Assembly (NCBI RefSeq): GCF_007489285.1
Contig: NZ_VLIY01000009.1
Location: 124,001-188,000, forward strand
Source of the DNA: Skermania sp. ID1734
GTDB taxonomy: Bacteria > Actinomycetota > Actinomycetes > Mycobacteriales > Mycobacteriaceae
Direction: 5' to 3'
DNA: 64,000 bases
The translations under genes were made by a program, and so were the position numbers. The notes under the pieces are model-generated. The model was not told the origin of the DNA, searched no databases, and saw only the letters and a list, made by a program, of their open reading frames with translations. Positions 16,771 to 24,011 of the stretch are shown in pieces; within the stretch, counting starts at the first letter, position 1, and each line of letters starts with the position of its first letter.

Positions 16771-17112
16771 TCAGTGCGCGCTCGGGCCCAAAGTTGCGTC
16801 TGGCCGCCTGGCCGATGGTTCCTTCAGTTCGACAAACAGGGCGTGGGTTTCGGTGTCGCCGATGTTTTCGCCGGCGTGTTCCTGAGCGTCGAGCCAACGG
16901 ACCTGACCAGGCGCGAGCACGACTTCGACGTCGCGTCCATCCGCAGATATCCGCCGCCGGAATGAACTCAGCGGATAGAGCACGCTGTCGGGGTGCCGAT
17001 GCGGGTGCGTCCGGTCGCCCGGCTTGTCTCGGTACTCCAGCACGCGGACGCGGTCGTTTTCGAACACGACCCGGTAGAGCTCCGGGTCGACAACGGCGGG
17101 ATCGCTGCTCAT
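16771..17112 (-). CDS. Small cupin-domain protein
   Basis: 113 residues. The first cupin motif is HPHRHPDSVLYPLSS with closely spaced His residues and the second is the EHAGENIGDTETHALFVELK stretch, so one small beta-barrel is present. His-rich spacing could bind a metal. It is cytosolic, with no signal. It is divergent from the TetR gene at 17165 with a palindrome in between, so it is the likely target of that regulator. It converges on the KSI gene with a 27-bp gap. The substrate is unknown. Confidence 0.78.
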   Translation of the reverse strand: MSSDPAVVDPELYRVVFENDRVRVLEYRDKPGDRTHPHRHPDSVLYPLSSFRRRISADGRDVEVVLAPGQVRWLDAQEHAGENIGDTETHALFVELKEPSARRPDATLGPSAH

Positions 17113-17145
17113 GGTGCCCTCCGAGGTTTCAATATGTGATCAGAG

Positions 17146-17158
17146 TACCATGATGGTA
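17146..17158. promoter_or_regulatory. Palindromic operator between cupin and TetR genes
   Basis: TACCATGATGGTA is a perfect inverted repeat (6-bp arms around one G) in the divergent gap. It covers the first possible TetR start codons, which favours a start after it. It is probably the autoregulatory site of the neighbouring TetR protein. Confidence 0.5.
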
Positions 17159-17164
17159 ATGAGA

Positions 17165-17782
17165 ATGCCATATGAAGCCACTGGCCGGCGTAGCCAGAAA
17201 GCCCGGACCCGAGCCGCGCTCGTCGCTGCTACCAGGAGGCTCCTTGATCAGGGGGTGCTTCCTACTGTGGAGGAGGCAGCGGAGGCGGCCGATATTTCCC
17301 GCACAACCGCGTACCGGTACTTCCCGAATCAGCGTGAACTACTCGCGGCAGTGCATCCGGAAATCGACAAGGATTCTCTGCTTCCGGATCCGCCGCCTGC
17401 CGAGGTCCAAGCCCGGCTTGAACTCGTCATGCGGGAGTGCGTGCGGATCTGCGAGGAGTGGGAACCGGAGTTGCGCACTTCATTGCGGCTGTCACTGGAA
17501 CCCGGTGCTGCAGACCTATCGGTGCTACGCCGAGGACGTGCCATCGGCTGGATCGAACAGGCCCTCGCTCCGCTGCGTGAATCCCGCCCGGACATCGACG
17601 TTCGGCGACTCGCCATCACTATCCGTTCCGCCACCGGCATCGAATCCTTCATCTGGCTGCTTGATGTCGCGAAAGTCTGCAGGACGGAGGCGGCCGAGAT
17701 TCTGTGCGGCACTGCGCAAGCCCTGCTCAGCCACGCGTTGTCCGCGATGCCGAACGAAGAAGGCACCACCGTCGGCGATTGA
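17165..17782 (+). CDS. TetR-family transcriptional regulator
   Basis: 205 residues if started at the ATG at 17165 (MPYEATGRRSQKARTRAAL). ATGs at 17150, 17153 and 17159 are in frame but overlap or abut a palindrome. The helix-turn-helix is at about 27-70 (PTVEEAAEAADISRTTAYRYF). The C-terminal ligand domain follows with no known subtype motif. It probably represses the divergent cupin gene and itself through the 17146-17158 palindrome. It precedes the ltp1 operon in the same direction by 160 bp, and the inverted repeat at 17874-17899 may be a second site. Confidence 0.83.
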   Translation: MPYEATGRRSQKARTRAALVAATRRLLDQGVLPTVEEAAEAADISRTTAYRYFPNQRELLAAVHPEIDKDSLLPDPPPAEVQARLELVMRECVRICEEWEPELRTSLRLSLEPGAADLSVLRRGRAIGWIEQALAPLRESRPDIDVRRLAITIRSATGIESFIWLLDVAKVCRTEAAEILCGTAQALLSHALSAMPNEEGTTVGD

Positions 17783-17873
17783 GGGCAGCGACACCTGCGC
17801 GCTTCGACGATCGCGGATCCGGTCTGTGTCGCAAGGTTCGAACTGCCGCCAAAACGCCGATAATTTGGTCTTG

Positions 17874-17899
17874 ATACATACACGACTGCATGTTTGTAT
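17874..17899. promoter_or_regulatory. Inverted repeat upstream of ltp1 operon
   Basis: ATACATACA (17874-17882) and TGTTTGTAT (17891-17899) form 9-bp arms with one mismatch and an 8-nt spacer, 45 bp before the ltp1 start. It has the size and position of a dimer-repressor operator. The binding protein is unknown; the upstream TetR is one candidate, though its own palindrome differs in sequence. Confidence 0.4.
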
Positions 17900-17943
17900 A
17901 TAGAACAAGCGGCGGGTGCCGAGTTGGGGCCAAAAGGAGCGCA

Positions 17944-19134
17944 ATGGCGAACAAGGTCTATGTCATCGGCGTCGGAATGACGAAGTTCGAGAAGCCGGGC
18001 GCACGGCCGGACTGGGACTACCCAGACATGGCCCGGGAGTCCGGGACGAAGGCGCTGGAAGACGCCGGAATCTCCTATCAGCAGGTCGAACAAGGCTATG
18101 TAGGTTACGTCTACGGCGAATCCACGTCCGGGCAGCGGGCGCTGTATGAGCTTGGCATGACGGGCATCCCGATCGTCAACGTGAACAACAACTGCTCCAC
18201 CGGGTCGGCAGCGCTGTTCCTTGCCGTGCAGGCGATTCGCGGCGGCTTGGCCGACTGCACCATCGCGCTCGGCTTCGAGAAGATGCAGCCCGGGTCGCTC
18301 GGTTCCACCTACGACGATCGCGCCCAGCCCATGGAGCGCCACATCATGGCGTTGGCCGAGATCTCCGAAGTGCTGTTCCCGCCTGCGCCGTGGATGTTCG
18401 GTGCGGCCGGGCGCGAGCATATGCAGAAGTACGGCACCACTGCCGAGCACTTCGCCAAGATCGGGTACAAGAACCACAAGCACTCGGTGAACAACCCGTA
18501 CAGCCAGTTCCGCGACGAGTACTCGCTCGAGGACATTCTGGCGTCGCGGATGATTTACGACCCGCTGACGAAACTGCAGTGCTCCCCAACCTCGAATGGT
18601 TCCGGGGCAGCGATCCTGGCGTCGGAGGCGTTCGTCGATAAGCATGGCCTGGCAGGTCAGGCGGTGGAAATCGTGGGGCAGGCGATGACTACGGACTTCG
18701 AGTCGACCTTCGACGGCACCTGCAAGTCGATCATCGGCTACGACATGAACGTCAAAGCGGCCCAGAAGGTCTACGAACAGTCCGGCCTCGGGCCGGAAGA
18801 CTTCCAGGTGATCGAGCTGCACGACTGCTTCTCCGCCAACGAGTTGCTGCTCTATGAAGCGCTGGGTCTGTGCGCGGAGGGTGAGGCCGGCAAGTTGATC
18901 GACTCGGGCGAGACCACCTACGGCGGCACGTGGGTGGTGAACCCGTCCGGCGGACTCATCTCGAAAGGACATCCGTTGGGCGCGACCGGACTTGCCCAAT
19001 GTGCAGAGCTGACCTGGCAGTTGCGCGGCACCGCGGATAAACGACAGGTCGACAACGTTACCGCCGCCTTGCAACACAACATCGGACTTGGCGGCGCCGC
19101 CGTCGTCACCGCCTACCAGCGTGCCGAGCGCTGA
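17944..19134 (+). CDS. ltp1: Lipid-transfer protein/thiolase-like acetyl-CoA acetyltransferase
   Basis: 396 residues. ATG at 17944 with AAAAGGAGC upstream is preferred to an earlier in-frame start. It is a thiolase fold of the SCP-x type without the SCP-2 domain. The nucleophile is C84 in VNNNCSTGS, the H293-D294-C295 segment ([10 protein letters not shown]) is conserved, and H343 sits in [10 protein letters not shown]. Long stretches agree with what I recall of M. tuberculosis Ltp1 (Rv2790c), for example [17 protein letters not shown]. Enzymes of this group cleave or form C-C bonds next to a CoA thioester. It heads a five-gene operon that supplies a hydratase, a dehydrogenase and an acyl-CoA dehydrogenase. 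The physiological substrate is unknown. Confidence 0.9.
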   Translation: MANKVYVIGVGMTKFEKPGARPDWDYPDMARESGTKALEDAGISYQQVEQGYVGYVYGESTSGQRALYELGMTGIPIVNVNNNCSTGSAALFLAVQAIRGGLADCTIALGFEKMQPGSLGSTYDDRAQPMERHIMALAEISEVLFPPAPWMFGAAGREHMQKYGTTAEHFAKIGYKNHKHSVNNPYSQFRDEYSLEDILASRMIYDPLTKLQCSPTSNGSGAAILASEAFVDKHGLAGQAVEIVGQAMTTDFESTFDGTCKSIIGYDMNVKAAQKVYEQSGLGPEDFQVIELHDCFSANELLLYEALGLCAEGEAGKLIDSGETTYGGTWVVNPSGGLISKGHPLGATGLAQCAELTWQLRGTADKRQVDNVTAALQHNIGLGGAAVVTAYQRAER

Positions 19135-19156
19135 AACTCTAGAAAGGACAACAACA

Positions 19157-19597
19157 ATGGGACACATCGAGGCAAGCAAGAAGCTCAACGCCACCCCCGA
19201 AGCGATCTGGGCGACCGTATCCGACACCTCTACCTGGGACAAGTGGTTCACCATTCACGAGAAGTGGATGGAGGAGCCGCCCACGCAGCTCGCGGTGGGC
19301 TCCAAGCTGGTGGCCAAGATCGTGATGCTTGGCATGGCAAACAAGATCGAGTGGACAGTTCAAGAGGTCGACGCACCGCACAAGCTCGTGCTCGGTGGCA
19401 CCGGCATGGCTGGTGTGAAGGTGGAGTTCACTTTTCAGATCACCCCGGACGGTGAGGGCAGCGTCTTCTCCGCGTCGGGTGACTTCGAAGGCGCGCTGAT
19501 CAAGGGCGCGTTGGGTAAGGCCGTCGAAAAGGACGGCATGAAGCAGATCGATAAGACGCTCGAGCAACTCGATACCCTCGCCACCGCGTCGGCCTGA
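19157..19597 (+). CDS. SRPBCC/polyketide-cyclase-like protein
   Basis: 146 residues, ATG with GAAAGGA 8 nt upstream, 22 bp after ltp1. The N-terminus HIEASKKLNATPEAIWATVSDTSTW is a standard SRPBCC opening. The rest gives the helix-grip fold with a long C-terminal helix (EKDGMKQIDKTLEQLDTLA). It likely binds a lipid or acyl-CoA intermediate in its cavity. No catalytic residues are apparent. Tight spacing on both sides places it in the ltp1 operon. Confidence 0.8.
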   Translation: MGHIEASKKLNATPEAIWATVSDTSTWDKWFTIHEKWMEEPPTQLAVGSKLVAKIVMLGMANKIEWTVQEVDAPHKLVLGGTGMAGVKVEFTFQITPDGEGSVFSASGDFEGALIKGALGKAVEKDGMKQIDKTLEQLDTLATASA

Positions 19598-19610
19598 TCG
19601 GGCGACTCGC

Positions 19611-20474
19611 ATGGGCTACATCGAATTTGACGACAATGGTCTGGACACCTGGACCGACGAGACGCGGTTCGAGGTCACCCGCGAACGCATCGCCGAATAC
19701 GCCGCGGCCACCAACGATCCGATCGAGGCACACCGAAACGGTGACGTCGCGCCACCCGTGTTCGCGATAGTTCCCGTCTTCGAGTCGTTGATGGAACCGA
19801 CGCTCGAAGTGGTGCCGATGGAGATCTTCGGCCGCGGTGTGCACGGCGAGCAGGACTTCCACTTCCATCGCCCGATGCGGCCGGGCGACAAGCTGGTATC
19901 CCGCGCCAACATGACCGGGTACGAGGGGCTGGAAAAGGGCACCCGGGCGTGTGTCTACATCGAATGCCGCACGGAGGATGGCGAACTCGTCAACGAGCAG
20001 TACGTGACGATCTTCTTCCGTGGCGCCGATGCGAGCACCGGTAAGAAGGTCGGTGAGCTGAGCCCCGACCACCGCTTCGACGCGGCGTTGCGCACTTCGG
20101 CGCCGGTGGCCAAGGTGTCCGCGCACGTCGATGCGGATCAGACGTTCCGGTACGCCCCGGCGTCGGGCGACCCGGTGCCGATCCACCTCGACGAGCAGGT
20201 GGCCCGCGACGCCGGGCTTCCGGGAATCATCGCGCACGGGTTGTGCACCATGGCGTTCACGTCGTGGGCGGTGCTGAGTGAGGTCGCCGATTCGGACGTC
20301 ACGCGGCTGCGTCGGCTCGCCGTTCGCTTCGCCAAGATGGTCTTCCCGAACGACGATCTGGAGACCCGGATCTGGCGCGTCGGATCGGAAAACGATTCGA
20401 CCACTTATGCATTCGAGACGGCCCGCGGCGATGACCTCGTCATCACTGATGGGCTCGCGGAAATCAGAGACTAG
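19611..20474 (+). CDS. MaoC-like double-hotdog hydratase/dehydratase
   Basis: 287 residues, ATG 13 bp after the previous stop. Two hotdog domains are present. The second carries the hydratase-2 signature from Y156 onward (ASGDPVPIHLDEQVARDAG, then IIAHGLCTMAF), with the catalytic Asp and His of the GD..IH pair. The N-terminal half lacks the motif, as is usual in HtdY/HtdX-type enzymes where only one half is catalytic. The expected reaction is R-specific hydration of an enoyl-CoA. In the operon it would act after the FadE21-like dehydrogenase and before the SDR. Confidence 0.85.
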   Translation: MGYIEFDDNGLDTWTDETRFEVTRERIAEYAAATNDPIEAHRNGDVAPPVFAIVPVFESLMEPTLEVVPMEIFGRGVHGEQDFHFHRPMRPGDKLVSRANMTGYEGLEKGTRACVYIECRTEDGELVNEQYVTIFFRGADASTGKKVGELSPDHRFDAALRTSAPVAKVSAHVDADQTFRYAPASGDPVPIHLDEQVARDAGLPGIIAHGLCTMAFTSWAVLSEVADSDVTRLRRLAVRFAKMVFPNDDLETRIWRVGSENDSTTYAFETARGDDLVITDGLAEIRD

Positions 20475-20486
20475 GAGAATCTCTCA

Positions 20487-21356
20487 ATGGGTGCACTCGA
20501 TGGCAGGGTTGCCGTCATTACCGGCGCGGGCCGCGGTATCGGTAGAGAACATGCGTTGCTGTTCGCAAGGGAGGGCGCGAGCGTCGTGGTGAACGACCTC
20601 GGCGGCAACAACGCCGGGGAGGGCGCGGATGCAGGACCGGCCCAGCAGGTCGTCGACGAAATCATCGCGGCCGGCGGCAGGGCAGTCGCGAACACCGACA
20701 ATGTCGCCTCCTGGGACGGCGCCAAAGCGCTCGTCGACCAGGCAGTCCGCGAATTCGGTGGCCTGGATGTGGTGGTGAACAATGCGGGCATCCTGCGCGA
20801 TGCCTTCATCGCCGGTATGGACGAATCGCAGTGGGACGCGGTGATCGCCGTCCATCTGAAAGGTCATTTCAACGTCCTGCGGCACGCGGCCGCGTACTGG
20901 AAGACGCAAAGTAAGGCCGGCGACCAACCCAATGCTGCGGTGATCAACACCGCCTCGGCATCGGGCACTACGTTGCCCAACGCCGGCCAGGCCAACTATG
21001 GCGCCGCCAAAGCCGGCATCGCTGCCCTGACCCTGGTCGCCGCAGAAGAGTTGCAGCGCTATGGTGTTCGGGTCAATGCGATCGCGCCGATCGCGCGCAC
21101 TCGGCTCACGTTGGCCACCCCCGGCATGGGTGAGTTTCTGGCCGCCGAAGTGGAAGAGGGCGAGTTCGACGCGTTCAGTCCGGCCAACATCTCACCATTG
21201 GTCGCCTACCTGGCCACCGACAAGTGTCCGATCACCGGGAAGGTGTTTGCGGTGCAGGGCGGCGCCATCTCCGAGCTCGGCGGCTGGCATGACGTGAAAA
21301 CCATTGAAACCGACGGTCCCTGGGCCATCGACGACATTGCGGCGAGGCTCCCATGA
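20487..21356 (+). CDS. SDR-family 3-hydroxyacyl-CoA dehydrogenase-like oxidoreductase
   Basis: 289 residues, ATG with TAGGAGAATC upstream. The cofactor motif is TGAGRGIG (12-19) and the NNAG motif is at 98-101. The catalytic residues are S157/S159, Y171 and K175 (NYGAAKAG). The long insert NDLGGNNAGEGADAGPAQQV is typical of the 17-beta-HSD4-like/Hsd4A group, which oxidises (3R)-hydroxyacyl-CoA with NAD. It fits the R-specific MaoC hydratase upstream. It overlaps the next gene by 4 nt, so the last two genes are translationally coupled. Confidence 0.87.
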   Translation: MGALDGRVAVITGAGRGIGREHALLFAREGASVVVNDLGGNNAGEGADAGPAQQVVDEIIAAGGRAVANTDNVASWDGAKALVDQAVREFGGLDVVVNNAGILRDAFIAGMDESQWDAVIAVHLKGHFNVLRHAAAYWKTQSKAGDQPNAAVINTASASGTTLPNAGQANYGAAKAGIAALTLVAAEELQRYGVRVNAIAPIARTRLTLATPGMGEFLAAEVEEGEFDAFSPANISPLVAYLATDKCPITGKVFAVQGGAISELGGWHDVKTIETDGPWAIDDIAARLP

Positions 21357-22609
21357 TCGAGTGGTCTGACACGGATCTGATGATTCGCGACGCGGTACGC
21401 GAGTTCATCGACAAGGAGATCCGACCCAACGTCGACGCGCTGGAAAGCGGCGAGTTGCTGCCCTACCCCGTGCTGCGGAAGCTGTTCAGCGAGTTCGGTA
21501 TCGACGTGATGGCGGCCGAGACGGTCAAGAAGATGCTGGACAAGCAGCGGGCACGAGAAGCTCGTATTGCTGCTGGCGAGCCGAAGCCTGCGAAGAAGAA
21601 ATCTTCAGGGGGCAGTCCGTTCGGCGGCCAGGAGTCCATGGCGCTGATGGTGGTCAGCGAACTCTGCGGCGTGAGCATGGGTTTGGTGGCTGCCCTCGGT
21701 GTGAGCCTGGGACTCGGTGCGGCGACGATCATGGCGCGGGGCACCCTTGCGCAAAAGGAGCGCTGGCTGCCCCCGTTGATGACGCTGGAAAAGATTGCCG
21801 CCTGGGCGATTACCGAGCCGGACTCCGGCTCGGACGCGTTCGGGGGGATGAAGACCAACGTTCGCCGCGACGGCGACGACTACATCCTCAACGGGCAAAA
21901 GACGTTCATCACCAACGGCCCCTACGCCGACACCATCGTCGTCTACGCCAAGCTCGACGAACGCGACGGTGCCGACCCGCGCTCCCGCAAGGTGCTGACC
22001 TTTGTGCTGGACTCCGGCATGGAAGGCCTGACGCAGGGCAAGCCGTTCAAGAAGATGGGTATCCACTCATCCCCGACCGGTGAACTGTTCTTCGACAATG
22101 TGCGGTTGGGCAAGGATCGGTTGCTCGGCGAGACCGAGGAGCACAAGGGCGGCGACGGGCGCGACAGCGCTCGGGCCAACTTTGTGGTCGAGCGGGTGGG
22201 CGTTGCTGCCATGGCGCTCGGTGTGATCAACGAATGTCATCGCCTCAGCATCGATTACGCGAAGAATCGCAAGCTGTGGGGCCAGGAGATCGCCAAATTC
22301 CAGCTGATCCAGCTGAAGCTGGCGAAGATGGAGATCGCCCGAATCAACGTGCAAAACATGGTGTTCGCCACCCTGGAGAAGATGCGCGCGGGTCAGATCC
22401 CGACGCTGGCCGAAGCATCGGCGATGAAGTTGTATGCCTCCGAGGCCGCTACCGACGTCGCCATGGAAGCGGTTCAGCTGTTCGGCGGCAACGGCTACAT
22501 GACCGAGTACCGGGTGGAACAGCTTGCCCGCGATGCGAAGTCGCTGATGATCTACGCCGGCTCGAACGAGGTGCAGGTCACCCACATCGCAAAGGGATTG
22601 CTCAGTTAG
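21353..22609 (+). CDS. fadE21: Acyl-CoA dehydrogenase, FadE21-like
   Basis: 418 residues; the start overlaps the SDR stop (ATGA). It has ACAD signatures AWAITEPDSGSDAFGGMKT, NGQKTFITNG and the C-terminal QLFGGNGYMTEY and IYAGSNEVQ. An unusual lysine-rich, low-complexity insert (GEPKPAKKKSSGGSPFGG, about 76-93) sits in the N-terminal helical domain. I recall the same feature in M. tuberculosis FadE21 (Rv2789c), which is also next to ltp1. It should oxidise an acyl-CoA to the enoyl-CoA with FAD. It meets the next SDR tail to tail with a 4-bp overlap of stop regions. Confidence 0.87.
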   Translation: MIEWSDTDLMIRDAVREFIDKEIRPNVDALESGELLPYPVLRKLFSEFGIDVMAAETVKKMLDKQRAREARIAAGEPKPAKKKSSGGSPFGGQESMALMVVSELCGVSMGLVAALGVSLGLGAATIMARGTLAQKERWLPPLMTLEKIAAWAITEPDSGSDAFGGMKTNVRRDGDDYILNGQKTFITNGPYADTIVVYAKLDERDGADPRSRKVLTFVLDSGMEGLTQGKPFKKMGIHSSPTGELFFDNVRLGKDRLLGETEEHKGGDGRDSARANFVVERVGVAAMALGVINECHRLSIDYAKNRKLWGQEIAKFQLIQLKLAKMEIARINVQNMVFATLEKMRAGQIPTLAEASAMKLYASEAATDVAMEAVQLFGGNGYMTEYRVEQLARDAKSLMIYAGSNEVQVTHIAKGLLS

Positions 22610-23283
22610 CGGGCGATGGGACGCAACACGATCTCGGTGGGGTGGGCGTCGCGCGGTGTGTCGATTGCGTTGCGCACCGCGCGCGCAACCGTTGCCGGGG
22701 TGAGGAATTCGTCGGGGTCGTAGTCGCGGCCTTCTCTTGCGACGATGGCACGTTGCATGTCGGTGTCGATGCGTCCGGGAAAGATCGAGGTCACGCGGAT
22801 TCGCGGCTCCTCGAGACGCAACGCGTCGGCAAAGGCGCGCAAGGCGAACTTGCTGGCCGCATAGGATGACCACCCGGCGTTGGCGCGTAGTCCGGCCCCG
22901 GAATTGATCACCACAACGTGTCCGCCGCTGTCCCGAAGTCGTGGCAGCAGCAGGCGCGTCAACTCGACCACCGCAAAAACGTTCGCGTCGAACGTGTTCC
23001 GCCACTGCTCGATACTCGAGTCGGCCACCGAACTCAGCTCGGCGACACCGGCGTTGTGCACGAGCACGTCGAGGCGCTCGACGTCGGCAACCGCGTTCGC
23101 TACCGCATCAGCGTCGGTCAGATCCACCACCCAGGGGCGCGCCGTCGGTATGTCCGCTTCGACGTCGGCAAGCGAATCGGCGCTGCGCGCACCGAGCAGC
23201 AGATCATGACTTTCCGCGAGTTCGCGTGCGATGGCAGCACCAAGCCCGCGGCTCGCCCCGGTGATCAGCGCAGTAGGTCGCAT
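22606..23283 (-). CDS. SDR-family oxidoreductase
   Basis: 225 residues. Cofactor motif TGASRGLG (8-15), NAG at 77-79, and catalytic S128, Y141 and K145 (SSYAASKFALRA). It is a classical short-chain dehydrogenase of normal but compact length, with the motif LFPGRID-type loop present as SIFPGRIDTDMQ. The substrate is unknown. It stands alone on the minus strand and its promoter region faces the vapBC module. Confidence 0.85.
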   Translation of the reverse strand: MRPTALITGASRGLGAAIARELAESHDLLLGARSADSLADVEADIPTARPWVVDLTDADAVANAVADVERLDVLVHNAGVAELSSVADSSIEQWRNTFDANVFAVVELTRLLLPRLRDSGGHVVVINSGAGLRANAGWSSYAASKFALRAFADALRLEEPRIRVTSIFPGRIDTDMQRAIVAREGRDYDPDEFLTPATVARAVRNAIDTPRDAHPTEIVLRPIAR

Positions 23284-23316
23284 TCCGGCAGCTTACCCCG
23301 AAAGGGTGAGGTCGTT

Positions 23317-23349
23317 GCATCAGATGCGATTAGTCGTAACATCAGATGT
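23317..23349. promoter_or_regulatory. Twin palindromic operator of vapBC
   Basis: Two perfect palindromes, GCATCAGATGC (23317-23327) and ACATCAGATGT (23339-23349), share the core CATCAGATG. Their centres are 22 bp apart, two helical turns, so bound dimers would face the same side of DNA. The second ends one base before the vapB start. This is the usual layout for ribbon-helix-helix antitoxin autoregulation. Confidence 0.7.
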
Positions 23350-23580
23350 ATGCGTACCACAATCGACCTGGATCCCGTCGTTCTCGCGCAGTTGAAGCAA
23401 AAGCAGCGTGAAGAGGGCAAGTCGCTGGGCCAGCTGGTGTCGGAGTTGCTCGCGCGAGAGTTGGCTCGTTGCGAACCGCAGCGATCCGACATCTCCTGGG
23501 TGGCGGCCAATCTTGGCCGCCCGTTGATCGATCTAGAGGACAAGGACGCCCTGAATGCGGCACTGGACCGGGCCGAGTGA
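23350..23580 (+). CDS. vapB: VapB-type ribbon-helix-helix antitoxin
   Basis: 76 residues. The N-terminus MRTTIDLDPVVLAQLKQKQ gives the beta-strand and first helix of a ribbon-helix-helix fold, with KSLGQLVSELLARELA as the second helix. The C-terminal half is polar and would wrap the toxin. The ATG follows directly after the second operator palindrome with no Shine-Dalgarno, so the mRNA is probably leaderless or nearly so. The stop shares its A with the toxin start (TGATG). It neutralises VapC and represses the operon with it. Confidence 0.88.
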   Translation: MRTTIDLDPVVLAQLKQKQREEGKSLGQLVSELLARELARCEPQRSDISWVAANLGRPLIDLEDKDALNAALDRAE

Positions 23581-24011
23581 TGGCGGAGACCGTCGATACC
23601 AACGTATTGGTATATGCGTCCAACGTGGACGCACCTGAGTTTGCCATTGCGTCCGACGTCGTGGCCAGCGTCCTGCGTGGACCGCAACTAACCACGATCT
23701 TCTGGCCCGTGGTGGTGACTTACTTGCGGATAATCACCCACCCGGCGATCCTGCCGGCCCCGCTGAGCGCGGCGAAGGCGCAGGCGAACGTCGATGCCCT
23801 GATGGCTGCGCCTTCAGTCCGCGTGGTGGGAGAGGGCGAGCGGTTCTGGGAGTGCTACCGAAGCGTCGGCGGCGGGCGAGGCAACGATGTGCCCGACGCC
23901 GTGATCGCCGCACTCATGCATGAGCACGGGGTGGGCACGATACTTACTAGAGACCGGGACTTTCGCAAATATCCGGGGATAACGGTGCGCGACCCGTTCG
24001 CGACTCCTTAA
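23580..24011 (+). CDS. vapC: VapC-type PIN-domain ribonuclease toxin
   Basis: 143 residues, ATG overlapping the antitoxin stop. The PIN domain acidic residues are D6 (TVDTNVLVYAS), D103/D106 (GNDVPDAVIA) and D125/D127 (LTRDRDF). The LRIITHPAIL stretch places it in the common actinobacterial VapC group in which the usual second-position Glu is not conserved. It would be a Mg-dependent endoribonuclease cutting tRNA or rRNA; the target is not predictable. It converges on the phospholipase gene with a 4-bp overlap. Confidence 0.88.
   Translation: MAETVDTNVLVYASNVDAPEFAIASDVVASVLRGPQLTTIFWPVVVTYLRIITHPAILPAPLSAAKAQANVDALMAAPSVRVVGEGERFWECYRSVGGGRGNDVPDAVIAALMHEHGVGTILTRDRDFRKYPGITVRDPFATP

Noticed and set aside
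17899-17912. TAGAAC near ltp1 as a second KstR box
   Set aside because: The second half-site GTT is missing; ACAAGCGG follows instead.
17329-19254. 641-residue open frame on the minus strand
   Set aside because: It runs antisense through ltp1 and the TetR gene, which have clear family motifs; long antisense frames are common in high-GC DNA.
23580-24011. VapC as inactive for lack of the second-position Glu
   Set aside because: VapC proteins with the LRxxTHP segment usually lack that Glu, and the other acidic residues are intact.
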